From CATOSP01 sp965197545 (GTDB lineage: Bacteria > Chloroflexota > Dehalococcoidia > Lucifugimonadales > UBA3495), in NCBI GenBank assembly GCA_965197545.1, contig CBDANJ010000007.1, positions 682,001-746,000 of the forward strand: a stretch of DNA of 64,000 bases, given 5' to 3'. Made by a program: the position numbers and the translations under genes. This document shows positions 36,057-44,423 of this stretch, piece by piece. How positions within the stretch are numbered: the first letter of the stretch is position 1; every line of letters begins with the position of its first letter. The notes under the pieces were generated by a model. It did not search any database and was not told where the DNA came from. It saw only the letters and a list, made by a program, of their open reading frames with translations.

Positions 36057-36380
36057 CTAGAAGCTAGACGACTCGTTCCGCATCTTGCTGAAGCAGTCGC
36101 TACAGTAGACCGGGCGGTCTCCCCTGGGCCGGAAGGGCACCATGGCGTCCGTACCGCACTCGGCGCAGACTATCGGATACATCTCGCGTGGCTGGTCTTG
36201 GTACATTCCGCCACCGCCGCCGCCGCCTCGCTGTTCCGAGCGGCGTACCGCCCTGCAACTCCGGCAGCGCTTGGGTTCGTTGGAAAAACCACGGGCGGCG
36301 AAAAACTCTTGCTCACCAGCGGTGAATATGAACTCCCCACCACACTCCACGCATATCAAGGTCCGGTCCGACAATGCCAC
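36057..36380 (-). CDS. Two-zinc-ribbon protein (zinc-ribbon/CxxC family)
   Basis: 107-residue protein starting at GTG 36380, seven bases after AGGAGG; an upstream in-frame ATG would add a tail without similarity. The first ribbon uses C10, C13, C39 and C42 around the FIFTAGEQEFFAARGF core. The second uses C72, C75, C93 and C96 around VPFRPRGDRPVYC. The two are joined by a run of seven glycines. The family is widespread in Chloroflexota and other phyla, with no established function; nucleic-acid or protein binding is likely. Confidence 0.85.
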   Translation of the reverse strand: MALSDRTLICVECGGEFIFTAGEQEFFAARGFSNEPKRCRSCRAVRRSEQRGGGGGGGMYQDQPREMYPIVCAECGTDAMVPFRPRGDRPVYCSDCFSKMRNESSSF

Positions 36381-36642
36381 TGGTTGCCTCCTAGATGTCG
36401 GTTTGTACGGCTCAGTAGGTCGACCATCGCCGGGCGCGAACCCGAGGGACAAAAGCAGTGCCAGCCTTGGATAACCTAACTAGCGCCTCGCCTGATATTA
36501 TAGCGGCTGCCGAAGGAAATTCAACCTAAAGAATCCTATGTTCGAGGATGGATATAGGCCATATCCTACACATTACGGCGTGAATGTGGTAACAAACCGT
36601 TAACATTTGTCCTTCAATAACAGATATGCCGACCTGCGCTTT

Positions 36643-37818
36643 TTACGCCTTGGCCCCGGTGTCTGGCTCTCCAGGGGTCGCGATGCCCGCGAGCTCCTCC
36701 GAGACCAAGAAGCACGACGAGGCTTTGAAAACTGCCCAGAGGACTTGGCCGGGAACGATGGCCATCTCGGCCAGCGCCCGGCCAGTGATGTGGCACCGTA
36801 GCTCAGTCCCGCAATCCAGGGTGACTTCGTAGCCGGGAGGACGCAACTCCACTCCCACCACAGTCCCCCGGAACCGGTTTCTCGCGGAAGACGGTTCCGG
36901 CTCCCGGCTTACCAATATGATGTCCGAGGAGCGGAGTCCAACCGTCACCTGTTCCCGCTCTTCCTGTGACTGGCCGTGGACTGGCCGGCTATCTCGGAGC
37001 GGCGCCTCCAGGAGAAGTCCCCCTCCTTCGCAGACCATTGTCCCATCTCTGGGGTTGCGGGCCGACACCGTGAGCTTGAGTAAATTCTCAACCCCGACCA
37101 GCCTGGCAACCTCGCCCTGGCCCGGCTGGCCCAGGACGTCCAGCGGAAGCCCGGTTGCGGTGACCTTGCCCGCGTCGAGGACCTGCACCGCGTCCCCCAA
37201 CGCTAATGCTTCTTCCCGGTCGTGTGTTACCAGGACCGCCGGGACCGGCGTGGCGGCCAACATCAACCGAAGCTCGCGGCGCAAGGCTCGGCGCAACTCG
37301 GAATCCAGGGACGCGAACGGTTCGTCCAGCAGTAGAAGTCTGGGTTCCGTGATCAGGGCGCGGGCCAGTCCCACCCGTTGTTGTTCGCCCCCGGACAATT
37401 CCCAGGTGCGGCGCGATTCAAGACCGTCGATGCGAAGGTCTGAGATTAGTTTGCGGACTCGGGGTTCGGACTCCCGCCTCTGACGCCTCGGGAGGCTATA
37501 AGCGATGTTTTGGACCACGTTCAGATGGGGAAACAAGTGCGTTTGCTGAGTCAGGTAACCTACTCGCCGAAGGTGGGGAGGCTCCCATACAGACTCTGCG
37601 TGGTCGAAGACAACCTGGCCGCCTATCTCGATATGGCCTCGTTGCGGCCGCTCCAGGCCGGCAATGGCCCTCAGGGTGGTCGACTTTCCCGCGCCGGATG
37701 GGCCAAACAGCACTAAAACTTGGCCCGGCTGAATCTCCCATGATGCGTCGAGGTGGAACCCGGCCCGGCTAAGGGTGACCCAGCCTCGGCTCGCTGAAAC
37801 TGACGTAGGCTCAGTCAC
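36643..37818 (-). CDS. modC: Molybdate/tungstate ABC transporter ATPase (ModC-like)
   Basis: 391-residue ATPase. Walker A GPSGAGKST, signature LSGGEQQR and Walker B LLLLDEPFASLD are intact, with the switch His in LVTHDREE. The C-terminal third (about 285-370) is an oxyanion-binding TOBE-like region. I chose GTG 37818 because it overlaps the modB stop as GTGA; the longer ATG start would overlap modB by 58 bp. It is the last gene of the merB-like-modA-modB-modC operon. Confidence 0.9.
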   Translation of the reverse strand: MTEPTSVSASRGWVTLSRAGFHLDASWEIQPGQVLVLFGPSGAGKSTTLRAIAGLERPQRGHIEIGGQVVFDHAESVWEPPHLRRVGYLTQQTHLFPHLNVVQNIAYSLPRRQRRESEPRVRKLISDLRIDGLESRRTWELSGGEQQRVGLARALITEPRLLLLDEPFASLDSELRRALRRELRLMLAATPVPAVLVTHDREEALALGDAVQVLDAGKVTATGLPLDVLGQPGQGEVARLVGVENLLKLTVSARNPRDGTMVCEGGGLLLEAPLRDSRPVHGQSQEEREQVTVGLRSSDIILVSREPEPSSARNRFRGTVVGVELRPPGYEVTLDCGTELRCHITGRALAEMAIVPGQVLWAVFKASSCFLVSEELAGIATPGEPDTGAKA

Positions 37819-38642
37819 CACCGGCTTTGCCACCAGCGTCTCGACGCCAGACCCAGCCCGGCCAGGATGCACACCGACACCACAAGCAACAACACCGAAA
37901 GGGCCAGCGCCAGGTCGAGGCTGGTCTCGATGGCAGTCATGATCGCCAGGGGCATGGTCTGGGTCTCTCCCATGAGATTCCCGGCAAACATGATGGTGGC
38001 GCCAAACTCGGAAAGGGCCCGTGCCCAGGCGAGAGCAATGCCGGTCACGATGGATGGTCCCGCCAGCGGAAGAGTGAGCCGCCAGAAGGTGAGCCAGGGT
38101 GATATGCCCAGGGTTTGCGACACCTCCTCGTACTCAAGCAGGACTGACCGGAAGCCCAATTTGGCCGAGCGGATATAAAACGGCGCGGCCACGAATAGCT
38201 GGGCAAAGATGACCGCCGCGGACGTGAACGGAAGAGATATACCGATGGATTCTAACCAAGGGCCCAATACCCCGTTCCTTCCAAAGGCCATTAGCATTGC
38301 AACCCCCGCGACGACGGGTGGCAACACGATGGGAAGCTCTACCAGGCTGTCCAGCGCGGCAACCAGGGGAGACCGCGACCGGGCCAGTACGTAGGCAAAG
38401 GGTGTGCCCGCCACCAGGATGATAGCCATCGCCGCGATGCTCGTGAGCGCCGAGAGCCGGAGAGCAGTGATCGCTACGTCGCCGGTGAGACTCGCCAGCA
38501 AGCCTTCTCGCTGGGCTGCCCGGAGCAGTAACGCCCCCACAGGCAGCCCGACGAACAGCACGCAAACGACGGTCGAAACGGCCCCGACCACGCCCAGTCC
38601 TGGGCTGCTGACTCTAAACGTGGTCCCCGAAAGAAGTGCCAA
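37815..38642 (-). CDS. modB: Molybdate/tungstate ABC transporter permease (ModB-like)
   Basis: 275-residue inner-membrane permease with five or six helices. Blocks VELPIVLPPVVAGVAML and GRNGVLGPWLE are typical of ModB, and the EAA loop reads EVSQTLGISPWLTFWRLTLPLAGPS. It starts at TTG 38642, 5 bp after modA, and overlaps modC by 4 bp. The alternative substrate is tungstate. Confidence 0.92.
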   Translation of the reverse strand: MALLSGTTFRVSSPGLGVVGAVSTVVCVLFVGLPVGALLLRAAQREGLLASLTGDVAITALRLSALTSIAAMAIILVAGTPFAYVLARSRSPLVAALDSLVELPIVLPPVVAGVAMLMAFGRNGVLGPWLESIGISLPFTSAAVIFAQLFVAAPFYIRSAKLGFRSVLLEYEEVSQTLGISPWLTFWRLTLPLAGPSIVTGIALAWARALSEFGATIMFAGNLMGETQTMPLAIMTAIETSLDLALALSVLLLVVSVCILAGLGLASRRWWQSRW

Positions 38643-38647
38643 CCCCT

Positions 38648-39499
38648 TCAGCCTTCCTGTCCTGTGCGGACGACTTTCGGTAAGGCTTGCGGGGACTTAA
38701 ATCCATGTTTCCTGAGTATTAGTTGCGCTTGATCGGAGAGCAGAAACTCCACGAACGCGGCGGCGGTCTCAGGGTCCTTCGCCCCCTTTAGAGTGGCGAC
38801 CGGGTAGACCGCCATTACATTGGCGTCCGGAGGGATGGGGATCACCCCGACGCTGGAATCGACCTCTTCTCCCGACACGTCAGTCGAATAGACTATCCCG
38901 GCGTCGACCTCATTCAGGACCACCTTTTGGACCACACCTCGCACGTTGGCCTCTTCCGAAACTACGTTGCCCAGCACCCTTTCTGCATAGTCGTGACCCA
39001 AGGTAGGCCGCAGCGCCGCTAGTTGGTCGATCACTACCCGGGCGTACCGGCCGGCAGGGACTTCTTCTTGGGCAATCGCTAACTTCACGCCATCCCTGGC
39101 CAGGTCTTGGAGACCGCGTACCGGCACTCCTCGGTCTGGGTTACTGACGGGGACGATGACAACGAGGTAGTTGTTCGCAAAGAGTACGGGGCCGGAGGCG
39201 AGGACGTTGGCCTCGTGTGCAAGCCCCATTTGCGTTTCGTCCGCCGACGCGAAGACGTGGGCCTTCGCGCCAAATTCCAATTGAGTGCGCAGCCGCTGCG
39301 AGCCGTCGAAGTTGAACCGGACGCGGAGGCCGGGATGTGAGGACTCGAAGGCGTTACCGATAGCGGGAAAGGCTCCCGACAGTGAAGCCGCAGCGAACAC
39401 CAGCAGTTCCCCGGCACCGCCGCCGCTCTCCCCAGAAGGTCCGCTAGAAGGTCCGCCACAAGCAGCGGAACAGGCCGCGAGTAGTAATAGCGCGAGCAA
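38648..39499 (-). CDS. modA: Molybdate/tungstate-binding lipoprotein (ModA-like)
   Basis: 283-residue periplasmic binding protein taken from TTG 39499. A hydrophobic run LALLLLAAC is a lipobox with the lipid-attached C10, followed by a Gly/Ser-rich linker. The oxyanion site starts LLVFAAASLSGAFPAI, and VVLNEVDAGIVYSTDV and ATLKGAKDPETAAAFVEFLLS are standard ModA blocks. The frame is open far upstream, but that sequence is the shadow of the merB-like gene. The start lies 14 bp after the merB-like stop, so the genes are co-transcribed. Confidence 0.88.
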   Translation of the reverse strand: MLALLLLAACSAACGGPSSGPSGESGGGAGELLVFAAASLSGAFPAIGNAFESSHPGLRVRFNFDGSQRLRTQLEFGAKAHVFASADETQMGLAHEANVLASGPVLFANNYLVVIVPVSNPDRGVPVRGLQDLARDGVKLAIAQEEVPAGRYARVVIDQLAALRPTLGHDYAERVLGNVVSEEANVRGVVQKVVLNEVDAGIVYSTDVSGEEVDSSVGVIPIPPDANVMAVYPVATLKGAKDPETAAAFVEFLLSDQAQLILRKHGFKSPQALPKVVRTGQEG

Positions 39500-39513
39500 A
39501 GGGCCAACCTGGG

Positions 39514-40158
39514 CTACAACAGACCAGCCGCGCGGCGGGAGACGAAGTCGGGTGCGCCCCTCTCCCTCTGCCTCTCTGCGCTGAACCGCTCGACCCAGTG
39601 CGACAGGGGCAGGAGTGTGTCGGCGAAGTCTGGATCGAAGCCGTTCCAGTTGCGGGCGTGCTCTTCCGACCGGAAGAGGTTCATCCCCGCTCAACGGGTT
39701 GGCCGGGTTTCGGCGGCCCCGCCAACTTCTGAGTTGGTGTACCCCGTTATCGTATCCGGGGAGGCGTGCAGGACCTGACCGTCCCGCATCTCGATGACGA
39801 TGGGACCCCCGCAGTCTAGGCAAGGAGCGTCGATGCGCAGGGTCTTGCCCGGAAACAACCAGCCTACGGCCAGCGACTCGAAGCCTCATTGGGCAAACCA
39901 TTTCTGCTCGCCGTCGATGGTGATGCGATATTGTGTGGGCAGGTTGTTGAAGGGCGCGAAGGAAACGACGTAATCGGTGCCGGGATGGACCCACGCTGGG
40001 TAACCTGTGTCGATCACCTCGTGCAGGATCTGTCTGCCTTCTTCCACGCCGACCCCCAACACCGACGCCAATTCCGTGTAATGAGGGGCCTGCCCGGTAG
40101 CTACAAAGCGCATCATGATCGTGTGGAAAGCGCGGTCCAAGACATCCAATTCTGCCAT
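39514..40158 (-). CDS. Alkylmercury lyase (MerB)-like selenoprotein with two in-frame TGA codons
   Basis: 214 residues when read through TGA at 39886-39888 (U91) and 39691-39693 (U156), close to the 212 residues of plasmid MerB. An N-terminal winged-helix-like part (1-60) is followed by VVSFAPFNNLPTQYRI, then WFAQ-U-GFESLA, where MerB-like proteins have a Cys three residues before an acidic residue (C96 and D99 in MerB; U91 and E94 here). Next come PCLDCGGPI, then TR-U-AGMNLFRSEEHARNW, matching the C159 region. The two U lie 65 residues apart against 63 in MerB. Both TGAs have SECIS-like hairpins. MerB cleaves carbon-mercury bonds, and selenolates bind Hg(II) very strongly. Leading a mod operon, it could instead act on another metal or organometal. 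Ordinary calling would yield only the 90-residue N-terminal piece. Confidence 0.82.
39661..39678 (-). promoter_or_regulatory. SECIS-like hairpin after the second TGA of the MerB-like gene
   Basis: A perfect 7-bp stem CTCTTCC/GGAAGAG with loop GGTC starts 12 nt after the TGA; the loop starts at +20. The GGUC loop and the spacing closely resemble the E. coli fdhF SECIS, making this the strongest of the four. Confidence 0.75.
39859..39873 (-). promoter_or_regulatory. SECIS-like hairpin after the first TGA of the MerB-like gene
   Basis: A 6-bp stem CTGGCC/GGCTGG (two G-U pairs) with loop GTA starts 12 nt after the TGA; the loop G is at +19. Confidence 0.6.
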
Positions 40159-40231
40159 TGCCAGACCTCATGCGGCCTCACTCTGAGGCGGGATAGTGTC
40201 CAACTGTGCGTGTTGGGGATTGTAAAGTAAA

Positions 40232-40248
40232 CTTGATATAACATCAAG
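40232..40248. promoter_or_regulatory. Palindrome in the divergent mod/regulator promoter region
   Basis: CTTGAT and ATCAAG are perfect inverted arms spaced by 5 bp, in a 109-bp A/T-richer gap between the merB-like/mod operon and the XRE-type regulator gene. Its position suggests an operator for that regulator. Confidence 0.5.
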
Positions 40249-40267
40249 AAAAGTGTACGTTGATTGG

Positions 40268-41401
40268 GTGACGTCACTACAAAACCATCTAAAGGGATTC
40301 CGGTTAAGCGGGGGATTTTCCCAGCGGACCCTTGCGGAGAAAGCCGGGATCAGCCGCCAGGCTTATTCGGCCCTGGAGTCGGGACGGGCAACGCCATCCA
40401 CGGAGGTCTCTTTGCGTTTGGCGAGGAGTCTCAATGTCGCGGTGGAGGCCTTATTTACACTGACTGACGCCCCGCCCGCCCCAGTTGAGGCCGAGGTAAT
40501 CGGAACCTCCGGATTGACCGAATCAAGGGTCGGGGCCTCCGGTCGTGTCCAGCTCGTACAAGTTGGGGAGAGACTGCTTGCGAGGCCAGTTGGGGGCGCT
40601 GCCGCCACCCGGCGCCGCCTCGCAGGGGCCGCCGGAGTGTTGGTTTCAGGCGGATGGATGAGCCGCACGGCATCCGTCCAGCCCTTTGACAGTCAACAAC
40701 TAGAACTGACCAGCCTTGGCCTGTTGGGTTGCGACCCGGCTGGGGCTTTGATGGAGCCGGGCCTCATGCGCCGCGGCGTGCGGTTGGTGTGGTCCGAAGA
40801 AGGCAGCCGCCAAGCGCTTCTGGGTCTGGCGAGGGGAGAGGCCCACGTTGCGGGTTGCCATCTCCGGGATGAGGTGTCCGGTGGCTACAATTCGTCCTGG
40901 GTGCGGCGGCTCGTCCCTTTCGGATGCACCCTGGTCACCTTCGCCACTTGGCGGCAAGGATTGATGATCGTCCCTGGCAACCCGAAGGGAGTCCACGGAG
41001 TCGCCGACCTGATAAGGGGCGGGATAGGAATCATCAACCGTGAGCTTGGTTCCGGCAGCCGGTCCGTATTGGACCGCCGGCTGGAGCAAGAGGGCATACC
41101 CGGAGACCATGTCTCCGGGTATGCGAGGGAAGCGTCCGGACACCTTGAGGTCGCATCAGCCGTGGCTTCGGGTGCGGCGGACGCTGGAGTTGGAGTGGAA
41201 GCCGCCGCCACGGCTCTGGGTCTGGACTTCGTTCCCCTTGAAGACGAGCGGTACGATCTGGTAGTCCCCGACCACTTCTTGGACCATCCGGGGGTACGAG
41301 TGCTGTTGGACCTGCTTCGTCAGCCGGCGTTGCGCCGGGGAGTGGAAAGCCTCGGGGGTTATGACGTGTCGGCGATGGGTCTCCCCGTGTCAGGCCCCTG
41401 A
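40268..41401 (+). CDS. XRE-type regulator with periplasmic-binding-like ligand domain
   Basis: 377-residue transcription factor. An N-terminal Cro/CI helix-turn-helix (FSQRTLAEKAGISRQAYSAL) is followed by a PBP-like domain (about 130-370) related to molybdate/tungstate-binding regulators, with blocks HVAGCHLRD, GIGIINRELGSGSR and ASGAADAGVGVEAAA. It is divergent from the merB-like-modABC operon and probably controls it in response to the oxyanion. The start is GTG 40268; another GTG at 40253 is possible. Confidence 0.85.
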   Translation: MTSLQNHLKGFRLSGGFSQRTLAEKAGISRQAYSALESGRATPSTEVSLRLARSLNVAVEALFTLTDAPPAPVEAEVIGTSGLTESRVGASGRVQLVQVGERLLARPVGGAAATRRRLAGAAGVLVSGGWMSRTASVQPFDSQQLELTSLGLLGCDPAGALMEPGLMRRGVRLVWSEEGSRQALLGLARGEAHVAGCHLRDEVSGGYNSSWVRRLVPFGCTLVTFATWRQGLMIVPGNPKGVHGVADLIRGGIGIINRELGSGSRSVLDRRLEQEGIPGDHVSGYAREASGHLEVASAVASGAADAGVGVEAAATALGLDFVPLEDERYDLVVPDHFLDHPGVRVLLDLLRQPALRRGVESLGGYDVSAMGLPVSGP

Positions 41402-41668
41402 CCGGAAACCCGGCGAAGCGGCAGACTCAATCGGAGCCCCGGCTTTTTCTCCAACCGCACACCAGCCGCCTTACTAACCGTCCCGGTGCGCCACCTATAG
41501 AGCCCAACCCATCTTGACGGGAGGGCTTGCCTGGGGTGTAATGGGTCTCGCCGGAGGGCTGGTGGATGCTCCTGAATCTTTGAAATTCCGTGGAATCAGG
41601 TGGCCGCCCGCTCCCGCCAAGCACGAATAGGCGGCGGGGTTCCCGCCGTGGAGAGGGGTTAGATAGTT

Positions 41669-42013
41669 ATGGCTCTAGTTCGATGCGTTATGGAGATGGG
41701 AATGGGGGTGGATGTCCACGGGCGGGACTACACGAACGCCGCCAAGCGGGCCGTGTTCGACGCCATCCATCACAGCAGCCTCGGGTTTCAACGGTTGATC
41801 GGCAAGTCCGCTGACGACATGAGAGTGGAGGTCACGATCGGCGTCCCTCAGCCGGACAAAGTGGACGGCGCGGAGGTTGTTACCGTGTTGCCTCACGGCT
41901 CCGCGACCTGCAAATCGGTCGTCGGCGGTCTGGAGATTCCCAACGAGGACGGCTCCGACGCCATGGTCATAGCAAACGCCGCGGTAGTAGTACTCTTCGA
42001 CGACGGCAACTAG
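41669..42013 (+). CDS. Lin0512 family protein
   Basis: 114-residue protein of a conserved uncharacterised family. Hallmarks are MEMGMGVDVHGRDYTNAAKRA near the N-terminus and the even strand pattern EVTIGVPQPDKVD. No catalytic motif is known. ATG 41669 has an upstream GAGAGGGG. It is monocistronic, with a strong palindromic terminator 53 bp after its stop. Confidence 0.88.
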   Translation: MALVRCVMEMGMGVDVHGRDYTNAAKRAVFDAIHHSSLGFQRLIGKSADDMRVEVTIGVPQPDKVDGAEVVTVLPHGSATCKSVVGGLEIPNEDGSDAMVIANAAVVVLFDDGN

Positions 42014-42066
42014 CCTTCCTGTCACGCCCGGTCAATCCACGGTCCGGGCGTATCTAGGTCGATAAG

Positions 42067-42094
42067 AACAGCCCCGGACATGTCCGGGGCTGTT
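42067..42094. terminator. Bidirectional terminator
   Basis: A perfect 28-nt palindrome with core CAGCCCCGGACATGTCCG lies between the Lin0512 gene and the convergent 42178-42420 gene. Flanking A/T runs are short. Confidence 0.8.
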
Positions 42095-42177
42095 GAATTT
42101 CCGGCGTGCGGAATCTTCAGCCGCTAGTATGCTTTTTAGGGTCTCCGTCGTACCAGCGTCCGGACTTGCGAGCTTAC

Positions 42178-42420
42178 CTAATGCGCGTCAGGGGCCCGCG
42201 TGCCGAGAGCCTTGACGCCCTTGACGAAGATGCACTTGCGGATGTTGAACTCCAGTTCGGTGGGGTCGTCGACGTTTGGATAGCGTGCCTGGGCCTCCGG
42301 GGTCCGGAGGTATGTGTACATTTTTTCCAGGACCTCCTCCTCCGAATCCCCGGTGATCACGGTTCTGTCACGAGAGTCAGACAAGAAGTTGCTAGGCCTG
42401 GCGTAGTAGACGTCTGGCAT
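42178..42420 (-). CDS. Hypothetical protein, 80 residues
   Basis: Not recognised. It is small and acidic, opening MPDVYYARPSNFLSDSRD and containing EEEVLEKMYTYLRTPEAQ. ATG 42420 is preceded by GGAGG at six bases, so I take this start over an ATG 15 bp upstream. It is probably cytosolic. The adjacent IS66 element starts 108 bp upstream of its start codon. Confidence 0.65.
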   Translation of the reverse strand: MPDVYYARPSNFLSDSRDRTVITGDSEEEVLEKMYTYLRTPEAQARYPNVDDPTELEFNIRKCIFVKGVKALGTRAPDAH

Positions 42421-42528
42421 ATTTTCCTCCTTCATCAGCAGGTGCGCCCAACTCAGGGGCTTTTTCTGCCTAAAATTCTGGGCAATTATACGCTATTCCG
42501 GCGATAGTGGCACTACCTTTGAGGACAG

Positions 42529-43951
42529 GTAACTGTTCAGACTGGCTAAATGAGGGGTAGACTAAAAGCATGGACCGGGATGTGAATTTAGGCAGGGCCT
42601 CCCGTGAGGAGTTGATCCAGTTGGTTAGTCAACTTCTCGACCATGTTGAGGTTCTGGAAGCACGAATCTCTGAGTTGGAAGGCCGGCAGAAGCCTCCAAC
42701 GGAGGAAGGTAAGGAGCGGAAGCCGCCCTCCTGGGTCAAGGCCAACCGGCCAGCCCGGCCCGGGAAGGAACGTAAACGGCGGCCCCACGGTTTCGCCCGT
42801 CGGCGGGAGGAGCCCACCCACCGGGTGGAGCACGCTACGGCCAGGTGCCCTGATTGCCAGCTTCCCCTGCAAGGCGGGAGGGTGCGCGGGCGCCGCCAAG
42901 TGATATCCATACCCCGGCTGCGGGTGCGGGTGACCGAACACGTGGTGCTGGAACGTACCTGCCGGAAGTGCCGCAAGCAGTGGGTTCCCGAACCGGATTG
43001 GGGCGCCATCACCGTGGGCCGCCAGCGGTTCGGCGTCTCGGTGCAGAGCGAAGTAAGCGTGCTAAGGGAGGAGTGCCGGCTCCCCTTTGGCGTGATTCAA
43101 CGCTACCTGAAGTGGCGCTATGGACTGGGCCTTAGCAAAGGGGAACTGGTGGCTTTGGTCCGGGGGGCGGCGGAGCATGGCCAAGAGGAGTACACCCGGT
43201 TGCGCCAAGAGATTCGAGCTAGCCCGGTGGTGTATGGGGACGAGACGGGCTGGCGTCAAGCGGGCCGCAACGGTTACCTCTGGAGCTTCAGTACTCCCAA
43301 GGTGCGCTACTTCCTATACCGTTCCAGCCGGGGCGGGCCGGTGGTTGAGGAGGTGTTGGGTGATGAGTTCGAGGGCGTGCTGGTCAGCGACTTCTACGGA
43401 GCCTACAACGTGTACCAGGGGCCGCACCAGAGATGTTGGACCCACCTGCTACGGGACATCCACCAACTGAAGGAGCGGTTCCCCGAACATGAGGGCTTGG
43501 CCCGATGGTCCCAAAGAGTGCGGGAAGTGTATGACCAGGCCCAAGCCTACCCCGGTCCTGACCCGGAACTGCCGGAAACGGTGCGGCAGTTCCGGCGGGT
43601 GAAGCAACAGCAGCGGTTCCAAGAGCAACTATGGTCCATCTGCCAGCCCCACCTGGGCAGCGATACGCCGATGCGGGTGCTATGCCGGAGGGTGGAACGC
43701 TTCTTGCCTGAGCTATTCACCTTCATCGCTGAACCCCGGGCGTCGGCGGACAACAACGCGGCGGAGCGGAGCCTGCGTCCGCCGGTGGTGAGCCGGAAGA
43801 TCAGCGGCGGGACCCGTTCGGACCACGGAAGCGAGACCAAGAGCATCCTGGCTTCTCTGTTAGGCACTTGGCGCCTGCAAGAACGCAACCCTTACCATGC
43901 CCTCAATTCCATCCTCTCCCAGCCCTTACCTGCTCCAGTCTGAACAGTTAC
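42529..43951 (+). mobile_element. IS66-family insertion sequence (single-gene, ISBst12-like)
   Basis: The 1423-bp element is bounded by perfect 17-bp inverted repeats (GTAACTGTTCAGACTGG at 42529-42545, its complement at 43935-43951). It is flanked by GAGGACAG (42521-42528) and GAGGACAT (43952-43959), an 8-bp target duplication with one mismatch; IS66 makes 8-bp duplications. It lacks the two accessory genes of classical IS66, as the ISBst12 group does. Confidence 0.9.
42570..43943 (+). CDS. IS66-family transposase
   Basis: 457-residue DDE transposase. An N-terminal coiled-coil (LIQLVSQLLDHVEVLEARIS) precedes a zinc finger using C93, C96, C131 and C134. The catalytic triad is D224 (VYGDETGW), D274 (VSDFYGAY) and E399 (DNNAAERSLRP). 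The frame is intact, so the element may be active. It almost fills the IS, ending 8 bp before the right end. Confidence 0.95.
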   Translation: MDRDVNLGRASREELIQLVSQLLDHVEVLEARISELEGRQKPPTEEGKERKPPSWVKANRPARPGKERKRRPHGFARRREEPTHRVEHATARCPDCQLPLQGGRVRGRRQVISIPRLRVRVTEHVVLERTCRKCRKQWVPEPDWGAITVGRQRFGVSVQSEVSVLREECRLPFGVIQRYLKWRYGLGLSKGELVALVRGAAEHGQEEYTRLRQEIRASPVVYGDETGWRQAGRNGYLWSFSTPKVRYFLYRSSRGGPVVEEVLGDEFEGVLVSDFYGAYNVYQGPHQRCWTHLLRDIHQLKERFPEHEGLARWSQRVREVYDQAQAYPGPDPELPETVRQFRRVKQQQRFQEQLWSICQPHLGSDTPMRVLCRRVERFLPELFTFIAEPRASADNNAAERSLRPPVVSRKISGGTRSDHGSETKSILASLLGTWRLQERNPYHALNSILSQPLPAPV

Positions 43952-43959
43952 GAGGACAT

Positions 43960-44246
43960 GTAACAGTTCAGAGTCGACTTATCTTTCCGGCCCCCAGCCC
44001 GTCATTCCGGGCTTGACCCGGAATCCAGAAGCGTTCGCGACCAGCAACGGCCCGTATCCTTGGCATTTCTGGATTCCCGCGAAGGCGGGAATTGCGGATG
44101 GCCTTGCCGAGGCCATGGATGAATATGAAAATTGCCTATTTTCATAGTAATGACGAATTGGGGCTGTAGGACATCGTAGGTGGATTATCACAGGGATTAC
44201 CGAAGTGGGATTCATCCAATCTGCCTCATCAAGTCTGAACAGTTAC
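43960..44246. mobile_element. Non-autonomous IS66-like element (287 bp)
   Basis: The left end GTAACAGTTCAGAGT and right end AGTCTGAACAGTTAC match the adjacent IS66 ends (13 of 15 between each other). It is flanked on both sides by GAGGACAT (43952-43959, 44247-44254). The interior has no transposase but includes REP-like TCATTCCGGGCTTGACCCGG and GATTCCCGCGAAGGCGGG blocks. It sits directly against the full IS, so the same site was hit twice. Confidence 0.75.
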
Positions 44247-44423
44247 GAGGACATACTCGAAATGATGCGGATTACTCTGTCACATCCCCGCCGCCGCTTC
44301 CGGACTCAATGCGATTCCCTGGTATATGACCGGGAGGTGTGCCGGTCATTGGCACGTTTCGCCTATAATATTCCCCCGGCTCTGAGACTGCTCAGGCCCA
44401 ATCACAATGTTGAGGCGACTTAT

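Noticed and set aside
38648..40171. One 507-residue fused protein ending in ModA
   Set aside because: The first 220 residues are Arg/Gly/Pro-rich shadow of the MerB-like gene in another frame; ModA starts at its lipoprotein signal near 39499.
44205..44423. Longer N-terminus of the BNR protein
   Set aside because: The open frame crosses the right end of the non-autonomous IS66-like element and its target duplication, and the sequence has no family similarity.
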